Below the pieces are notes generated by a model. It saw only the letters and a list, made by a program, of their open reading frames with translations. It did not search any database and was not told the DNA's origin. A DNA stretch of 22,972 nt from Thermodesulfobacteriota bacterium (GTDB lineage: Bacteria > Desulfobacterota > Desulfomonilia > Desulfomonilales > Desulfomonilaceae), in the NCBI GenBank assembly GCA_030837305.1, contig JAUPKT010000023.1, forward strand, positions 1 through 22,972. Direction: 5' to 3'. Shown here in pieces: positions 8,244-15,917 of this stretch (position 1 is its first letter; the number at the start of each line of letters is the position of its first letter). The position numbers and the translations under genes are program-made.

Positions 8244-8263
8244 CTTTGAACCCGTGAACGGTT
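8244..8263. repeat. TGAACCC heptamer repeat, copy B
   Basis: CTTTGAACCCGTGAACGGTT shares its 19-base TTTGAACCCGTGAACGGTT core exactly with 12369-12387. This is the end motif of the MITE-like element at 12153-12390, so 8100-8263 may hold a degenerate relative of that element. I cannot find a matching left end. Confidence 0.55.
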
Positions 8264-8309
8264 GCGGTTTTTCAAATCCTCAGGATAGCAATGAAGTTAT
8301 GGCAAAGCG

Positions 8310-11183
8310 ATGATGTGGGAAAAGCTTGAACTTTGTGGATGGGGAAGGTCTTCGAAGGCATCCGTAATGGCTTGCTCGCCGAAAAGTGGCGAGGAGGTGA
8401 AAAGCGCAGTTCAAAGATCAAATGGCCGCGGGATCATTTGTTATGGGGGGGGACGCAGTTATGGAGATGTTGCCTTGTTGGATCAAGGGCAAACGATTCT
8501 GACCCACCATCTGGATCGCATTCTTTCCTTTGACCCCCAGGATGGGACCATTGTCTGCGAGCCCGGTGTGACGTTCCGGGATCTTTTCCGCCAGTTCCTT
8601 CCAAAAGGATATCTGGTTCCAACGACGCCGGGGACTTCTTTTGCGACGATCGGGGGCGCTGTAGCCAGCGACGTCCATGGAAAAAATCATGACAGGGCCG
8701 GAAGCTTCGGGGACCATGTTCAATGGATAGACCTTCTTTTGCCCTCCGGGAAAATCGAGCGAGTCTCGCCCCAGAATAGGCAAGACATCTTTTGTGCAAC
8801 GATAGGTGGTCTTGGTTTGACTGGGGTGATGCTGGCGATCTCTTTCCAGATGAAAAAGGCGCCGTCGAACGCTGTTGTTTTGCTGGAAAAGCGGGTCCCG
8901 AATTTGGACGGGTTTTTTGACCTGTTTGAAAGGGATTGGGGCAAGTCTTCCTATTCCCTCGCGTGGATCGATGCTTTGGCCCGAGGCGGCAGCCTCGGTC
9001 GGGGGGTTTTACAGACTGCGGAATTGGCTGATTCAGATGTGGTCAGTCGTGCCCCCTGGGGGGTGCGAGTCCCAATGGATTTTCCTGTTGGCACATTAAA
9101 CCGCTGGTCGGTAGGCGCCTTTAATCGCGTACACTATCTTCGGAATGGATCAAAGGAAGGAGAGCGCCTTACTCCATTAGAACATTTCTTATATCCGCTC
9201 GATGCCTTTTTGGATTGGAATCGTCTTTACGGTAAACAGGGGTTTTATCAATTTCAATGTGTGTTTCCCCAACCATCGAGCAGAGAGGGCGTTCGCAGGC
9301 TTTTGCTTATTGTTTCTGAGAAGGGACCAGGCTGTTTCTTGGGTCTGTTGAAGACGTTGGGGGGTGAGGGTCGCGGATTCCTGTCATTTCCGATGCGCGG
9401 ATATACGCTGGCATTGGATATCCCAAGAAGGCCCGGTGCAAACGAATTGATGGCAACACTGGAAAGAATTGCTGTGGACCATGGGGGTCGGGTATACCTG
9501 GCAAAGGATGCATGCATTTCTGCCCATTCTTTTCATCTCATGTATCCAAGACTGCGTGAATTTCGAGCCGTCCTTGACAAGATCGATCCAGAAGGCCGGA
9601 TGAAATCGGATTTGTCTCAACGGCTTCAGTTGCGAGGAGAGGATATGAACCGAATAGCAACATACCTGAAGAGAAGAGTTTCCAAACCTAAAGCGGCGCC
9701 AAGAAGGGGAGTATCTTCGGTTACTCCAAGTGAGCAGGAACAAAGAATGCCGATCAAAAGCTCCTGCGATTCTGCTCCCATTAGGAAACCGGATTTGATG
9801 AGTGTTGAAGATGCCAAGAAGATGACGGTCTCCGATACTGCCGACCTTTTTTGCAAGCACCTCAACCCCGGTCAGTACCATTTCCTGAAATTGCTCGGAT
9901 TCAACAACGTCTTGGTAGATTCAGCGGAAGGGATGTATTATACGGATAAGAACGGGAAAAAAATTCTCGATTTCTTTGGCGGTTTTGGCTCCCTTGCCTT
10001 CGGTCACAACCATCCGCGCATCTTGCAGTGCCGAAAACAATTTCAGGAAGAGAAACGGCATGAAATTGCGATTGCCTTCATGTCCCAATACGCCGCTGCC
10101 CTTGCAAAAAACCTGGCATCCATCGCTCCGGAAGATCTTAATATGGTCTTTCTGGGCTCAACCGGGTCAGAGGCCGTGGAGGCGGCCCTGAAACTTGCTG
10201 AAAAGGCCCAGGGGCCTGATCGCGCAAAAGTTGTTTATGCTGAACTCTCCTTCCACGGTAAGACGCGAGGCGCCTTGTCTGTAACGGATTCCGAGTTCTA
10301 CCGCTCGACCTTTAGGCTGCTCGATAACAACATTCGAATTCCTTTTGGCGATTCCCTGGCATTGGAAGGTGTTCTTAAAAATGATCCGACAATCGGCACG
10401 GTGATCCTGGAGACGGTCCAAGGAGGCGCCGGCATCATCAGCGCGCCTTTCGACTACTGGCGAGAAGTGAGGAGGTTGTGCAATCAATATAACGTGCTCT
10501 GGATCGCCGATGAGGTGCAGTGCGGGGTAGGACGAACCGGCCTGTTTTTTGCTTTTGAACACGCCCATGTGGTCCCGGACATTGTGACGCTGGCTAAGTC
10601 GCTGGGCGGCGGAAAAACGGCTATAGGAGCATACATTGCGAGATCTGGCATCTATGCCAAGGCCTATGGCACTCCTAAGACAGCGCTCATTCACGGGCCC
10701 GCTACATTTGGCGGCATAGGCGAATCGTGCTGCACCGCGATTGAAGCACTGAATGTCTTGTACGATGAGAAATTAATGGAGAACTGTGCGATTCAAGGCG
10801 CCTATTTGCTGGAGAGGTTGCAGGAGTTGCAGTCTAAGTATCCCAAGATGATCAAGGAAGTGCGCGGGCAAGGATTGATGATAGGGGTAGAATTTTGCGA
10901 TTTCAGCAAGACCTTGCCGCTGGGAATGGGGAGCATCATTGCCGGATTCGATGAAAAATTAAAGGGAAGTCTCTGCGGATTTGTCGGCTCTCTGCTGTTA
11001 AAAGACCATCATATCCTGGTCGCGTTCACCGAATATAACCGAAACGTCATCCGGTTGGAACCGCCCCTGATTGTTCAGAGGGAGCAGATTGACGCCTTTA
11101 TCCATGCCTTGGATGACGTATTGTCTCGTGGCATTGCAAAGATTATCATGGGTTATGTCAAAAACCTTGGCCTTAAGGCATAG
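8310..11183 (+). CDS. Fusion of DprE1-like FAD oxidase and class III PLP aminotransferase
   Basis: One uninterrupted 957-residue frame. Residues 1 to about 460 match decaprenylphosphoryl-ribose oxidase DprE1 (VAO/PCMH flavin fold): YGGGRSYGD (45-53), TPGTSFATIGGAVASD, the signature HGKNH (123-127), SFPMRGYTLALD with Ala368 where mycobacterial DprE1 has Cys387, and AKD with Lys399 aligned to Lys418, at the same 31-residue spacing. Residues about 465-505 are a low-complexity linker. From about 505 comes a complete class III aminotransferase: GSTGSEAVEAAL (616 on), ADEVQCGVGRTG (Asp734) and the Schiff-base lysine Lys763 in TLAKSLGGG. Met480, preceded by AGGA, could be an internal start. Oxidation of a sugar hydroxyl followed by transamination is inferred. 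No DprE2 partner is present in the window. Confidence 0.85.
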   Translation: MMWEKLELCGWGRSSKASVMACSPKSGEEVKSAVQRSNGRGIICYGGGRSYGDVALLDQGQTILTHHLDRILSFDPQDGTIVCEPGVTFRDLFRQFLPKGYLVPTTPGTSFATIGGAVASDVHGKNHDRAGSFGDHVQWIDLLLPSGKIERVSPQNRQDIFCATIGGLGLTGVMLAISFQMKKAPSNAVVLLEKRVPNLDGFFDLFERDWGKSSYSLAWIDALARGGSLGRGVLQTAELADSDVVSRAPWGVRVPMDFPVGTLNRWSVGAFNRVHYLRNGSKEGERLTPLEHFLYPLDAFLDWNRLYGKQGFYQFQCVFPQPSSREGVRRLLLIVSEKGPGCFLGLLKTLGGEGRGFLSFPMRGYTLALDIPRRPGANELMATLERIAVDHGGRVYLAKDACISAHSFHLMYPRLREFRAVLDKIDPEGRMKSDLSQRLQLRGEDMNRIATYLKRRVSKPKAAPRRGVSSVTPSEQEQRMPIKSSCDSAPIRKPDLMSVEDAKKMTVSDTADLFCKHLNPGQYHFLKLLGFNNVLVDSAEGMYYTDKNGKKILDFFGGFGSLAFGHNHPRILQCRKQFQEEKRHEIAIAFMSQYAAALAKNLASIAPEDLNMVFLGSTGSEAVEAALKLAEKAQGPDRAKVVYAELSFHGKTRGALSVTDSEFYRSTFRLLDNNIRIPFGDSLALEGVLKNDPTIGTVILETVQGGAGIISAPFDYWREVRRLCNQYNVLWIADEVQCGVGRTGLFFAFEHAHVVPDIVTLAKSLGGGKTAIGAYIARSGIYAKAYGTPKTALIHGPATFGGIGESCCTAIEALNVLYDEKLMENCAIQGAYLLERLQELQSKYPKMIKEVRGQGLMIGVEFCDFSKTLPLGMGSIIAGFDEKLKGSLCGFVGSLLLKDHHILVAFTEYNRNVIRLEPPLIVQREQIDAFIHALDDVLSRGIAKIIMGYVKNLGLKA

Positions 11184-11227
11184 CGAGGCAATCCTATATT
11201 TGAGGAAGGCATGGGAACGATGAGGCT

Positions 11228-12157
11228 ATGAAGACTGATTTCTTCCAATTCAGGTTCAATAAATACAGCCAAAACGGTGAGGATGGGATCCTCGAAGCCC
11301 TCATAGAGGGCATTGGACTGACCAACGGCTATTTTGTTGAATTTGGGGCGTGGGACGGCCGGAGGTACAGCAACTGCTGTTATTTTTACGAAAAGGGATG
11401 GAAAGGGTGTTTCATAGAGGCGAATCCGGCACGGTTCCGTAGCCTTGTGGCCAACTTCCCGGATAAAAGTATATTGAAATTGAATGTTTTTGTTGAGGAA
11501 GAAGGGAAGAATTCATTGGATCATATCCTGGCATCGCAAGGCGTTTCCCACCTCGACATGTTGTCCGTGGACATAGACTCTGATGATCTTGCCGTCTGGG
11601 AGGGCGTTCGTCAATATCTCCCTAAAATCCTTGTCATAGAATACAATCCGACCATCCCGTTTGACACACGCTATAAGAATCCCAAGGGGAAACCGTATGG
11701 GAATTCCGGGCTCTCAATTCTGGAAGCAAGCAATCACAAGGGGTATGGACTCATTGAAGGAACCCAAACGAACCTTATTTTCGTCAGGAATGAAATCATA
11801 GATGACAGCGGGCTTGTCCGCAAGAGACTTCAGGAGATAAAAGACCAGTTGAATCTTGCCAGATTTTTTTTCGGCTTAGACGGCATGCTGCTCCAGGAAA
11901 GGGCCCGCTTGTGGGATAACGGCATCACTGAGTTTTATCGGGTGCCATGGACCAATTACCTGGCCTTGCAGCCCATTCCTAAGGTGCTCAGGAGGTATAT
12001 GGACAAGAAAGGCGCTGTTTACCACGCCCGCGTGGTCATCTCCCTTTTCTTCGCGTTCTGCAGAAACCCATTTGAATTTTGCAGGTTTCTGCGCTATGTG
12101 GCAAGGATTCAGTCTCGAAATGCTATTGATGAAAGTGAAGAGGAACCTATTTCGTAA
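11228..12157 (+). CDS. FkbM-like SAM-dependent methyltransferase
   Basis: A 309-residue protein. YSQNGEDGILEALIE is followed by GYFVEFGAWDGRRYSN, a methyltransferase motif I of the FkbM-like type, then GCFIEANPARF (acidic end of the second strand), LDMLSVDIDSDDLAVWEG and PKILVIEYNPTIP. These are typical of FkbM-related enzymes that O-methylate sugars or sit in glycan clusters. The C-terminal 90 residues are basic and hydrophobic, without a clear domain. It starts 44 bases after the fusion gene behind a GATGAGG ribosome site. Its TAA stop lies inside the left terminal repeat of the element at 12153-12390, so the last codons may have been reshaped by that insertion. Methylation of a glycan or lipid is inferred, not shown. 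Confidence 0.72.
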   Translation: MKTDFFQFRFNKYSQNGEDGILEALIEGIGLTNGYFVEFGAWDGRRYSNCCYFYEKGWKGCFIEANPARFRSLVANFPDKSILKLNVFVEEEGKNSLDHILASQGVSHLDMLSVDIDSDDLAVWEGVRQYLPKILVIEYNPTIPFDTRYKNPKGKPYGNSGLSILEASNHKGYGLIEGTQTNLIFVRNEIIDDSGLVRKRLQEIKDQLNLARFFFGLDGMLLQERARLWDNGITEFYRVPWTNYLALQPIPKVLRRYMDKKGAVYHARVVISLFFAFCRNPFEFCRFLRYVARIQSRNAIDESEEEPIS

Positions 12158-12390
12158 GCGTTCACAGGTTCGAGGTTCAGCGTTTAACGTTCGGGACAAA
12201 GGCACAATTGCCGACCTGAAGACCTGCCGAAAAGCGCTGCTTCTGCCAAATAGGTTCCGATGAGCCACTGGTTTTCGGGCGGAAACGCTGAGGCAGGCTT
12301 TTTATAGGACAATGCGCTACCAAAGTGGAATGCGCGGGGGCAAAAGTACAACCCTGAACCCCTGAACCTTTGAACCCGTGAACGGTTACG
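12153..12390. mobile_element. MITE-like element with 28/29-base terminal inverted repeats
   Basis: The left end (12153-12180, starting CGTAAGCGTTCACAGGTTC) and the reverse complement of the right end (12362-12390, starting CGTAACCGTTCACGGGTTC) agree at about 25 of 29 positions. The 238-base element has no ORF of note. Inside, CCTGCC near 12224 and GGCAGG near 12292 form another nested inverted pairing. It fills nearly all of the gap between the FkbM-like gene and the DUF1566 gene and covers the FkbM stop codon. I see no target-site duplication. Confidence 0.55.
12353..12387. repeat. TGAACCC heptamer array, copy C
   Basis: Four consecutive heptamer-like units (CTGAACC, CCTGAACC, TTTGAACCC, GTGAACGG) form the right end of the MITE-like element. 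Related runs occur at 8130, 8244, 20425 and 20712. Confidence 0.6.
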
Positions 12391-12402
12391 AAAAAAGGGC
12401 AT

Positions 12403-12438
12403 TTTACAGCTTTATTTCTATTTACAGCTTTATTTCTA
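12403..12438. repeat. Perfect 18-base tandem duplication upstream of the DUF1566 gene
   Basis: TTTACAGCTTTATTTCTA occurs twice in direct succession (12403-12420 and 12421-12438). It ends seven bases before the GGAGG ribosome site (12446-12450) of the gene at 12457. An AT-rich leader of this kind could be a phase-variable spacer or simply a replication-slippage product. Confidence 0.7.
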
Positions 12439-12456
12439 TTCAAATGGAGGAATCAT

Positions 12457-13356
12457 ATGAACTATTTCAATGGGTTTTTTCGGCTTGTGAGTTTGGGATG
12501 CGTCATGGTAGTTTGTGTTGCCTTTTGGGGAGTGGGGGTGGGAGCGGCCTTAGCCGGAAGTCTCGATTCGCCAGCAGCGCCTACGAGCGCTGGGAGTGCC
12601 ATGTACACCTTGGAAGACATCTACAACCGTCTGAACGAGGGTGCGGCCGGCGCCAAGCGGACGGGTCCGTTTACCGAACCCTCATCGGGGCCGTCGGCTG
12701 GAGGGCGTACCCTGGACGAAATCATGGGAAAGGCGCCATATGTGGACAGTACCTACGGTGCGAATGCTAGCGACGTCCTTTCTGGGAAAAAATTCTGGTG
12801 CCTGACCAGCTATGGCTGGGGCTTAAGGACGGGCACGTACAGTGGAGGGGGAGGATCTTGCACTGCCGCCCCGGTTGAAAAGACGGGGCAGACCACGTCG
12901 TACCGCACGGGCGACGATGGCGACCTGGAAAGAGGGGTCCCATGGCCCAACCCACGATTTAGCGATAAAGGAGATGGTACGGTGACCGACAACCTGACAG
13001 GCCTGACCTGGTTGAAGAGCGCCAACTGCGGCGGGACCAGGAACTGGGATACTGCGGTGACCTGGTGCAGGAGTCTGGCAAGCGGGTCTTGCGGTCTCAG
13101 TGATGGGTCTACGGCCGGCACCTGGCGTTTGCCTAATCTCAAGGAACTCCAAAGCATTGTCGACTATGGACATACCTATCCGTCAATACCGGCAGGCCAT
13201 CCTTTCACTGGGGTACAATCGTATAATTACTGGTCAAGTAATTCCAAGGCAGACGCTCCAGCCACCAAGTGGACAGTGACGCTAAGAGACGGGGCCGTTG
13301 GTTGGCACAGCGGGGGCAATCTGGACTATGTGTGGCCTGTCAAAGGAGGGCAATAG
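12457..13356 (+). CDS. Secreted DUF1566 (Lcl C-terminal domain) protein, possible DGR target
   Basis: A 299-residue exported protein. A signal peptide covers residues 1-33 (hydrophobic LVSLGCVMVVCVAFWG, cleavage after ALA). A Ser/Gly-rich region follows, with YTLEDIYNRLNEG and RTLDEIMGKAPYV. The DUF1566 domain spans about 168-297: FSDKGDGTVTDNLTGLTW, WRLPNLKELQSIVDY, YNYWSS (256-261), and an end of TVTLRDGAV, DYVWPVKGGQ. DUF1566 folds are C-type-lectin-like and probably bind ligands at the surface. The terminal YWSS-to-VKGGQ stretch corresponds to the variable region of known diversity-generating retroelement target proteins of this type. GGAGG six bases before the ATG is a strong ribosome site. 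A reverse-transcriptase-like remnant follows directly. Confidence 0.85.
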   Translation: MNYFNGFFRLVSLGCVMVVCVAFWGVGVGAALAGSLDSPAAPTSAGSAMYTLEDIYNRLNEGAAGAKRTGPFTEPSSGPSAGGRTLDEIMGKAPYVDSTYGANASDVLSGKKFWCLTSYGWGLRTGTYSGGGGSCTAAPVEKTGQTTSYRTGDDGDLERGVPWPNPRFSDKGDGTVTDNLTGLTWLKSANCGGTRNWDTAVTWCRSLASGSCGLSDGSTAGTWRLPNLKELQSIVDYGHTYPSIPAGHPFTGVQSYNYWSSNSKADAPATKWTVTLRDGAVGWHSGGNLDYVWPVKGGQ

Positions 13357-13676
13357 AGTCTTTGGTTCCTCGGGGGCTGCAGTGCCTCTATAGGCGACCC
13401 GACCGGCGGTTATTTTTTGCGAATGTCTTCCGGCATTCGCTGGATCGGGTCTTGAAGCAACGGCTCTATACGGAATCTTATTGTCCCCGGTACGGAGAAG
13501 ACATGGTTTTCTGGTGAACTGCGCCATCTGCTTCATGGATTGGCGACACAGGAGGAGATTGAGGTGCGTTAGGGAGCAGTTTATCGCCCTTATTAGCGTT
13601 TGGTTGGATGGGCCTTTGCTCGTTCAGCGAATCAACGGGGATCCCCTCAACATAGATGAGTGAAGGGAGTTTGAAA
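13357..13676. other. Gap after the DUF1566 gene: RT-like remnant and degenerate sequence
   Basis: Besides the remnant at 13365-13517, a 6-bp inverted repeat ATAGAG/CTCTAT (13353-13358 and 13386-13391) spans the DUF1566 stop codon. Past 13517 one frame reads SGELRHLLHGLATQEEIEVR then stops, and another reads CVREQFIALISVWLDG. These may be continuing, shifted pieces of the same dead gene but carry no diagnostic motif. No adenine-rich copy of the DUF1566 3' end (a template repeat) is visible. Confidence 0.4.
13365..13517 (+). pseudogene. Reverse-transcriptase-like remnant, frameshifted
   Basis: Starting just behind the DUF1566 stop, one frame reads VPRGL and, after a frameshift, FFANVFRHSLDRVLKQRLY followed by YCPRYGEDMVFW and a TGA. 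An overlapping frame reads SIGDPTGGYF. Read together, shifting at the T-run near 13412-13417, they give IGDPTGGYF-ANVF-LDRVLK-RYGEDMVFW. This parallels the segment of DGR/retron-like reverse transcriptases with IGNxTSQxFANVYLxxLD and the catalytic RYxDD. The first catalytic aspartate appears as Glu (GED) and SQ as GG. About 50 residues remain; the enzyme cannot be active. The identification rests on motif reading only. Confidence 0.5.
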
Positions 13677-14450
13677 ATGATAAGAGAATTCGGAAGCATT
13701 AAGGGGAAGGGAATATGTGTAATTTTTTTCTTCCTTTGTGGACTATTTACCCTCGGGACGGCATGGGGCTACGGCAACATTTCTGTAACCTATAAATATG
13801 GCTGGTCGGAGAATTCGGGATGGGTAAACTTCCATCCCACCTATGGCGGTGTGACAGTGCACAGCACATATTTGTCGGGTTACGCGTGGGCTCAAAATTT
13901 TGGCTGGATAAAACTTGGTTCGGGATCAGGCCCTTATCAAAACACCAATAGCGCCAACTGGGGGGTAAACCTGGACAGCAGTACGGGTGCTTTTTCAGGC
14001 TATGCCTGGAGCGAAAACACGGGGTGGATTAATTTCAAACCAACGCACGGGGGGGTGACCATGAATCTGAGTACTGGGCGATTCGATGGCTATGCCTGGG
14101 GTCAAAACATCGGTTGGATTCATTTTCAGAACGCCTCTCCAGAGTATTATGTTATGCGGGACTCCAGTTTAACCCTATACGTGAACAAAGATGACAGCAC
14201 GTGTGGGGGAAACACCCCATGTTACGCCTCTATTCAAGAGGCTGTTGATTTGGCCAATACAGAAAGTACCATAAGGATCGCCCAAGGGACATACAGTGAA
14301 GTATTCTCACTTGACGAATCCAAGACACTCATCCTGACGGGCGGGTGGGATGTCACATTCACGTCCCAGGCCCCCAATACAACCATCATCAAGGCGCCTG
14401 GCGCGCCGCAAGGGTCGTTGACACTGCAGATGATGACCATCAGACCTTGA
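13677..14450 (+). CDS. Secreted repeat protein ending in the 91-residue beta-helix-start module
   Basis: A 257-residue protein. A signal peptide (ICVIFFFLCGLFTLGTAWG) is followed by three copies of a Trp-rich motif: YGWSENSGWVNFHPTYGG, GYAWAQNFGWIKLG, then GYAWSENTGWINFKPTHGG and GYAWGQNIGWIHF. Residues 167-257 form a module (LYVNKDD, PCYASIQEAVD, IRIAQGTYSE, TGGWDVTFTSQAPNTT) that aligns without gaps to the end of the protein at 1-546. Both stop at the same point, so the short beta-helix start is probably a complete C-terminal module. I chose ATG 13677 because AAGGGAG lies seven bases upstream; ATG 13656 would add seven residues. Probably exported to the surface; function unknown. Confidence 0.8.
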   Translation: MIREFGSIKGKGICVIFFFLCGLFTLGTAWGYGNISVTYKYGWSENSGWVNFHPTYGGVTVHSTYLSGYAWAQNFGWIKLGSGSGPYQNTNSANWGVNLDSSTGAFSGYAWSENTGWINFKPTHGGVTMNLSTGRFDGYAWGQNIGWIHFQNASPEYYVMRDSSLTLYVNKDDSTCGGNTPCYASIQEAVDLANTESTIRIAQGTYSEVFSLDESKTLILTGGWDVTFTSQAPNTTIIKAPGAPQGSLTLQMMTIRP

Positions 14451-14503
14451 TAAAATATTCAGTAAAACTGGATGCAATAGGAAACAAGCGTGATTATTCA
14501 GAC

Positions 14504-14590
14504 TCCCCCTTTTCAAAGGGGCGCGGGGGGGATTTGATGCTGTCTGTGGAAAAATCCCCCCTAACCCCCCTTTTATAAAAAAGGGGGGGA
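14504..14590. repeat. Three-hairpin palindromic element of C-run/G-run type
   Basis: Three stems lie in order: CCCCTTT/AAAGGGG (14506-14521), GGGGGGATTT/AAATCCCCCC (14526-14535 with 14552-14561), and CCCCCCTTTT/AAAAGGGGGG (14565-14574 with 14579-14588). Compact palindromes of this kind are dispersed through many bacterial genomes as non-autonomous repeats. It follows the stop at 14450 and may also terminate transcription. Confidence 0.65.
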
Positions 14591-14687
14591 AGTGAATGGA
14601 CAATGTCATTGACTTAGTGCTCTGTTTCGTAAATTCGGTGACATATTGCTCAATTGATTCGTGTTCCGGTGCTCGCATTTCTGGATT

Positions 14688-14714
14688 CCGGCTCCCGGCT
14701 TTCGCCGGGACCGG
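14688..14714. repeat. REP-like hairpin
   Basis: CCGG-C-TCCCGGC, then TTTC, then GCCGGGA-CCGG folds into an 11-bp stem with one bulged C. The flanks (TGGATTCCGG on the left, CATGACG on the right) match the common bacterial REP pattern of the ATTCCGGC...GGCATGACG type. Confidence 0.6.
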
Positions 14715-14855
14715 CATGACGAAAGAACTTTGGACTCGCGAGATAAAAAGTGAAATGACAAAATGTGGCCCAAAAAATTGGTTCAAATGATTTGAGACTC
14801 GCTGTCAAGTAATCTGAGACTTAGCATCTGATGGCAAACGCCTAAAGGAGATGAG

Positions 14856-15917
14856 GTGAATGCTGTGAAAAAACTTGCTGTCAATCTCGGATTGTTTGTG
14901 CTCTCTGCCACTGTCTGCCTGGGGTTACTTGAATGCCTTGTACGGTGGCTGTTTCCAATGTATGATCCGGCAGCGGTGGTAAAATTTTATTTCAATCAAG
15001 ACGGCGTGTTATTGGGGGAGAAAAATACGGTTGCCAACCAATGGATGAAAGCTGGTGATTTTAATGTTCAGATTCATATCAATCAATACGGATTCCGCGA
15101 TAAGAAAGATGTGAAATGGTCAACCGCAAAAGATTGGTTCGTGGTGGGTGATTCTTTTAGCTTTGGGCATGGGGTCGAAGAGGAAGATCGCTATTCTAAT
15201 GTGCTTGAGGGTATGTTAGGGCAGCCAGTATATAATATTAGTATTCCCGCAGATTTCGACGGGTATGACAAACTCGTCGCCTATGCACAGCAGCATGGCG
15301 CAACAATCAAACAATTACTGATCGGGGTGTGCATGGAAAATGATCTGCAGCACTATATCCAACAAGCTTCTCCTTCGTCCGATATTTCCTCTTCCGAACA
15401 TGATGTTCAGGCCTCCTCATCTTCTCCATACGATGTGAAGATCCGCAAGAGTATCGTCTTCAGGTTAAGAATGTTTCTGGGAGAGCGACTTGCCATCTAC
15501 AACCTTGTGAATGCGCTTTTTTATCGAAGCCAGTTCTTGGAAAGGATCATTAAAAAAGTCGGGTTCGTGGATAAATCTGAAGAAGTCTTAGAGTCGTCAA
15601 GTGATCGTTTGGTCCGACTGAAAATGCAGCGTGATATTCCTGAGGTTGTCGTGGTAATTATACCCTCGCGCGCCCTGTGGCTCGGAGAGAATAAGGCGGT
15701 GGAACGTCAGATCCATACTCGTTTCGTTGAGCTCTTGAAACAACGCGGTTTTCCCGTGATTGATTTGCTGCCCTACTTTGAAGCAGGGGAAAATCCGCTC
15801 CAATATCACTTTAGAAATGATGGTCATTGGAACATGAATGGTCATCGTAAAGCTGCCGAAGTCATTGCAGCGTATTTGAGAGAATCGCATCTCAACAAGC
15901 CGAGAGAAGGAAAATGA
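14856..15917 (+). CDS. Membrane-anchored SGNH hydrolase-like protein
   Basis: A 353-residue protein with one N-terminal membrane anchor (LAVNLGLFVLSATVCLGLLE) and a periplasmic SGNH/GDSL-type domain. The nucleophile block is VVGDSFSFGHGVEEEDRYSN (Ser100), IGVCMENDLQHY supplies the Asn block, and NDGHWNMNGH supplies Asp322 and His324. This arrangement resembles AlgX/AlgJ-like and other SGNH proteins that O-acetylate or deacetylate polysaccharides. GTG 14856 has AAAGGAG five bases upstream; GTG 14865 is an alternative. Its position among glycosyltransferases suggests it modifies the same glycan, but acyltransferase and esterase roles cannot be told apart here. Confidence 0.8.
   Translation: MNAVKKLAVNLGLFVLSATVCLGLLECLVRWLFPMYDPAAVVKFYFNQDGVLLGEKNTVANQWMKAGDFNVQIHINQYGFRDKKDVKWSTAKDWFVVGDSFSFGHGVEEEDRYSNVLEGMLGQPVYNISIPADFDGYDKLVAYAQQHGATIKQLLIGVCMENDLQHYIQQASPSSDISSSEHDVQASSSSPYDVKIRKSIVFRLRMFLGERLAIYNLVNALFYRSQFLERIIKKVGFVDKSEEVLESSSDRLVRLKMQRDIPEVVVVIIPSRALWLGENKAVERQIHTRFVELLKQRGFPVIDLLPYFEAGENPLQYHFRNDGHWNMNGHRKAAEVIAAYLRESHLNKPREGK

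Larger units (their letters stand above)
14451..14855. other. Non-coding gap rich in hairpin repeats
   Basis: No believable gene. It contains the G/C-run element at 14504-14590, a REP-like hairpin at 14688-14714, and near 14788-14824 two imperfect direct copies of an ATTTGAGACT/ATCTGAGACT motif. The downstream gene has a good ribosome site (AAAGGAG, 14844-14850), but no clear promoter is visible. Confidence 0.5.
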
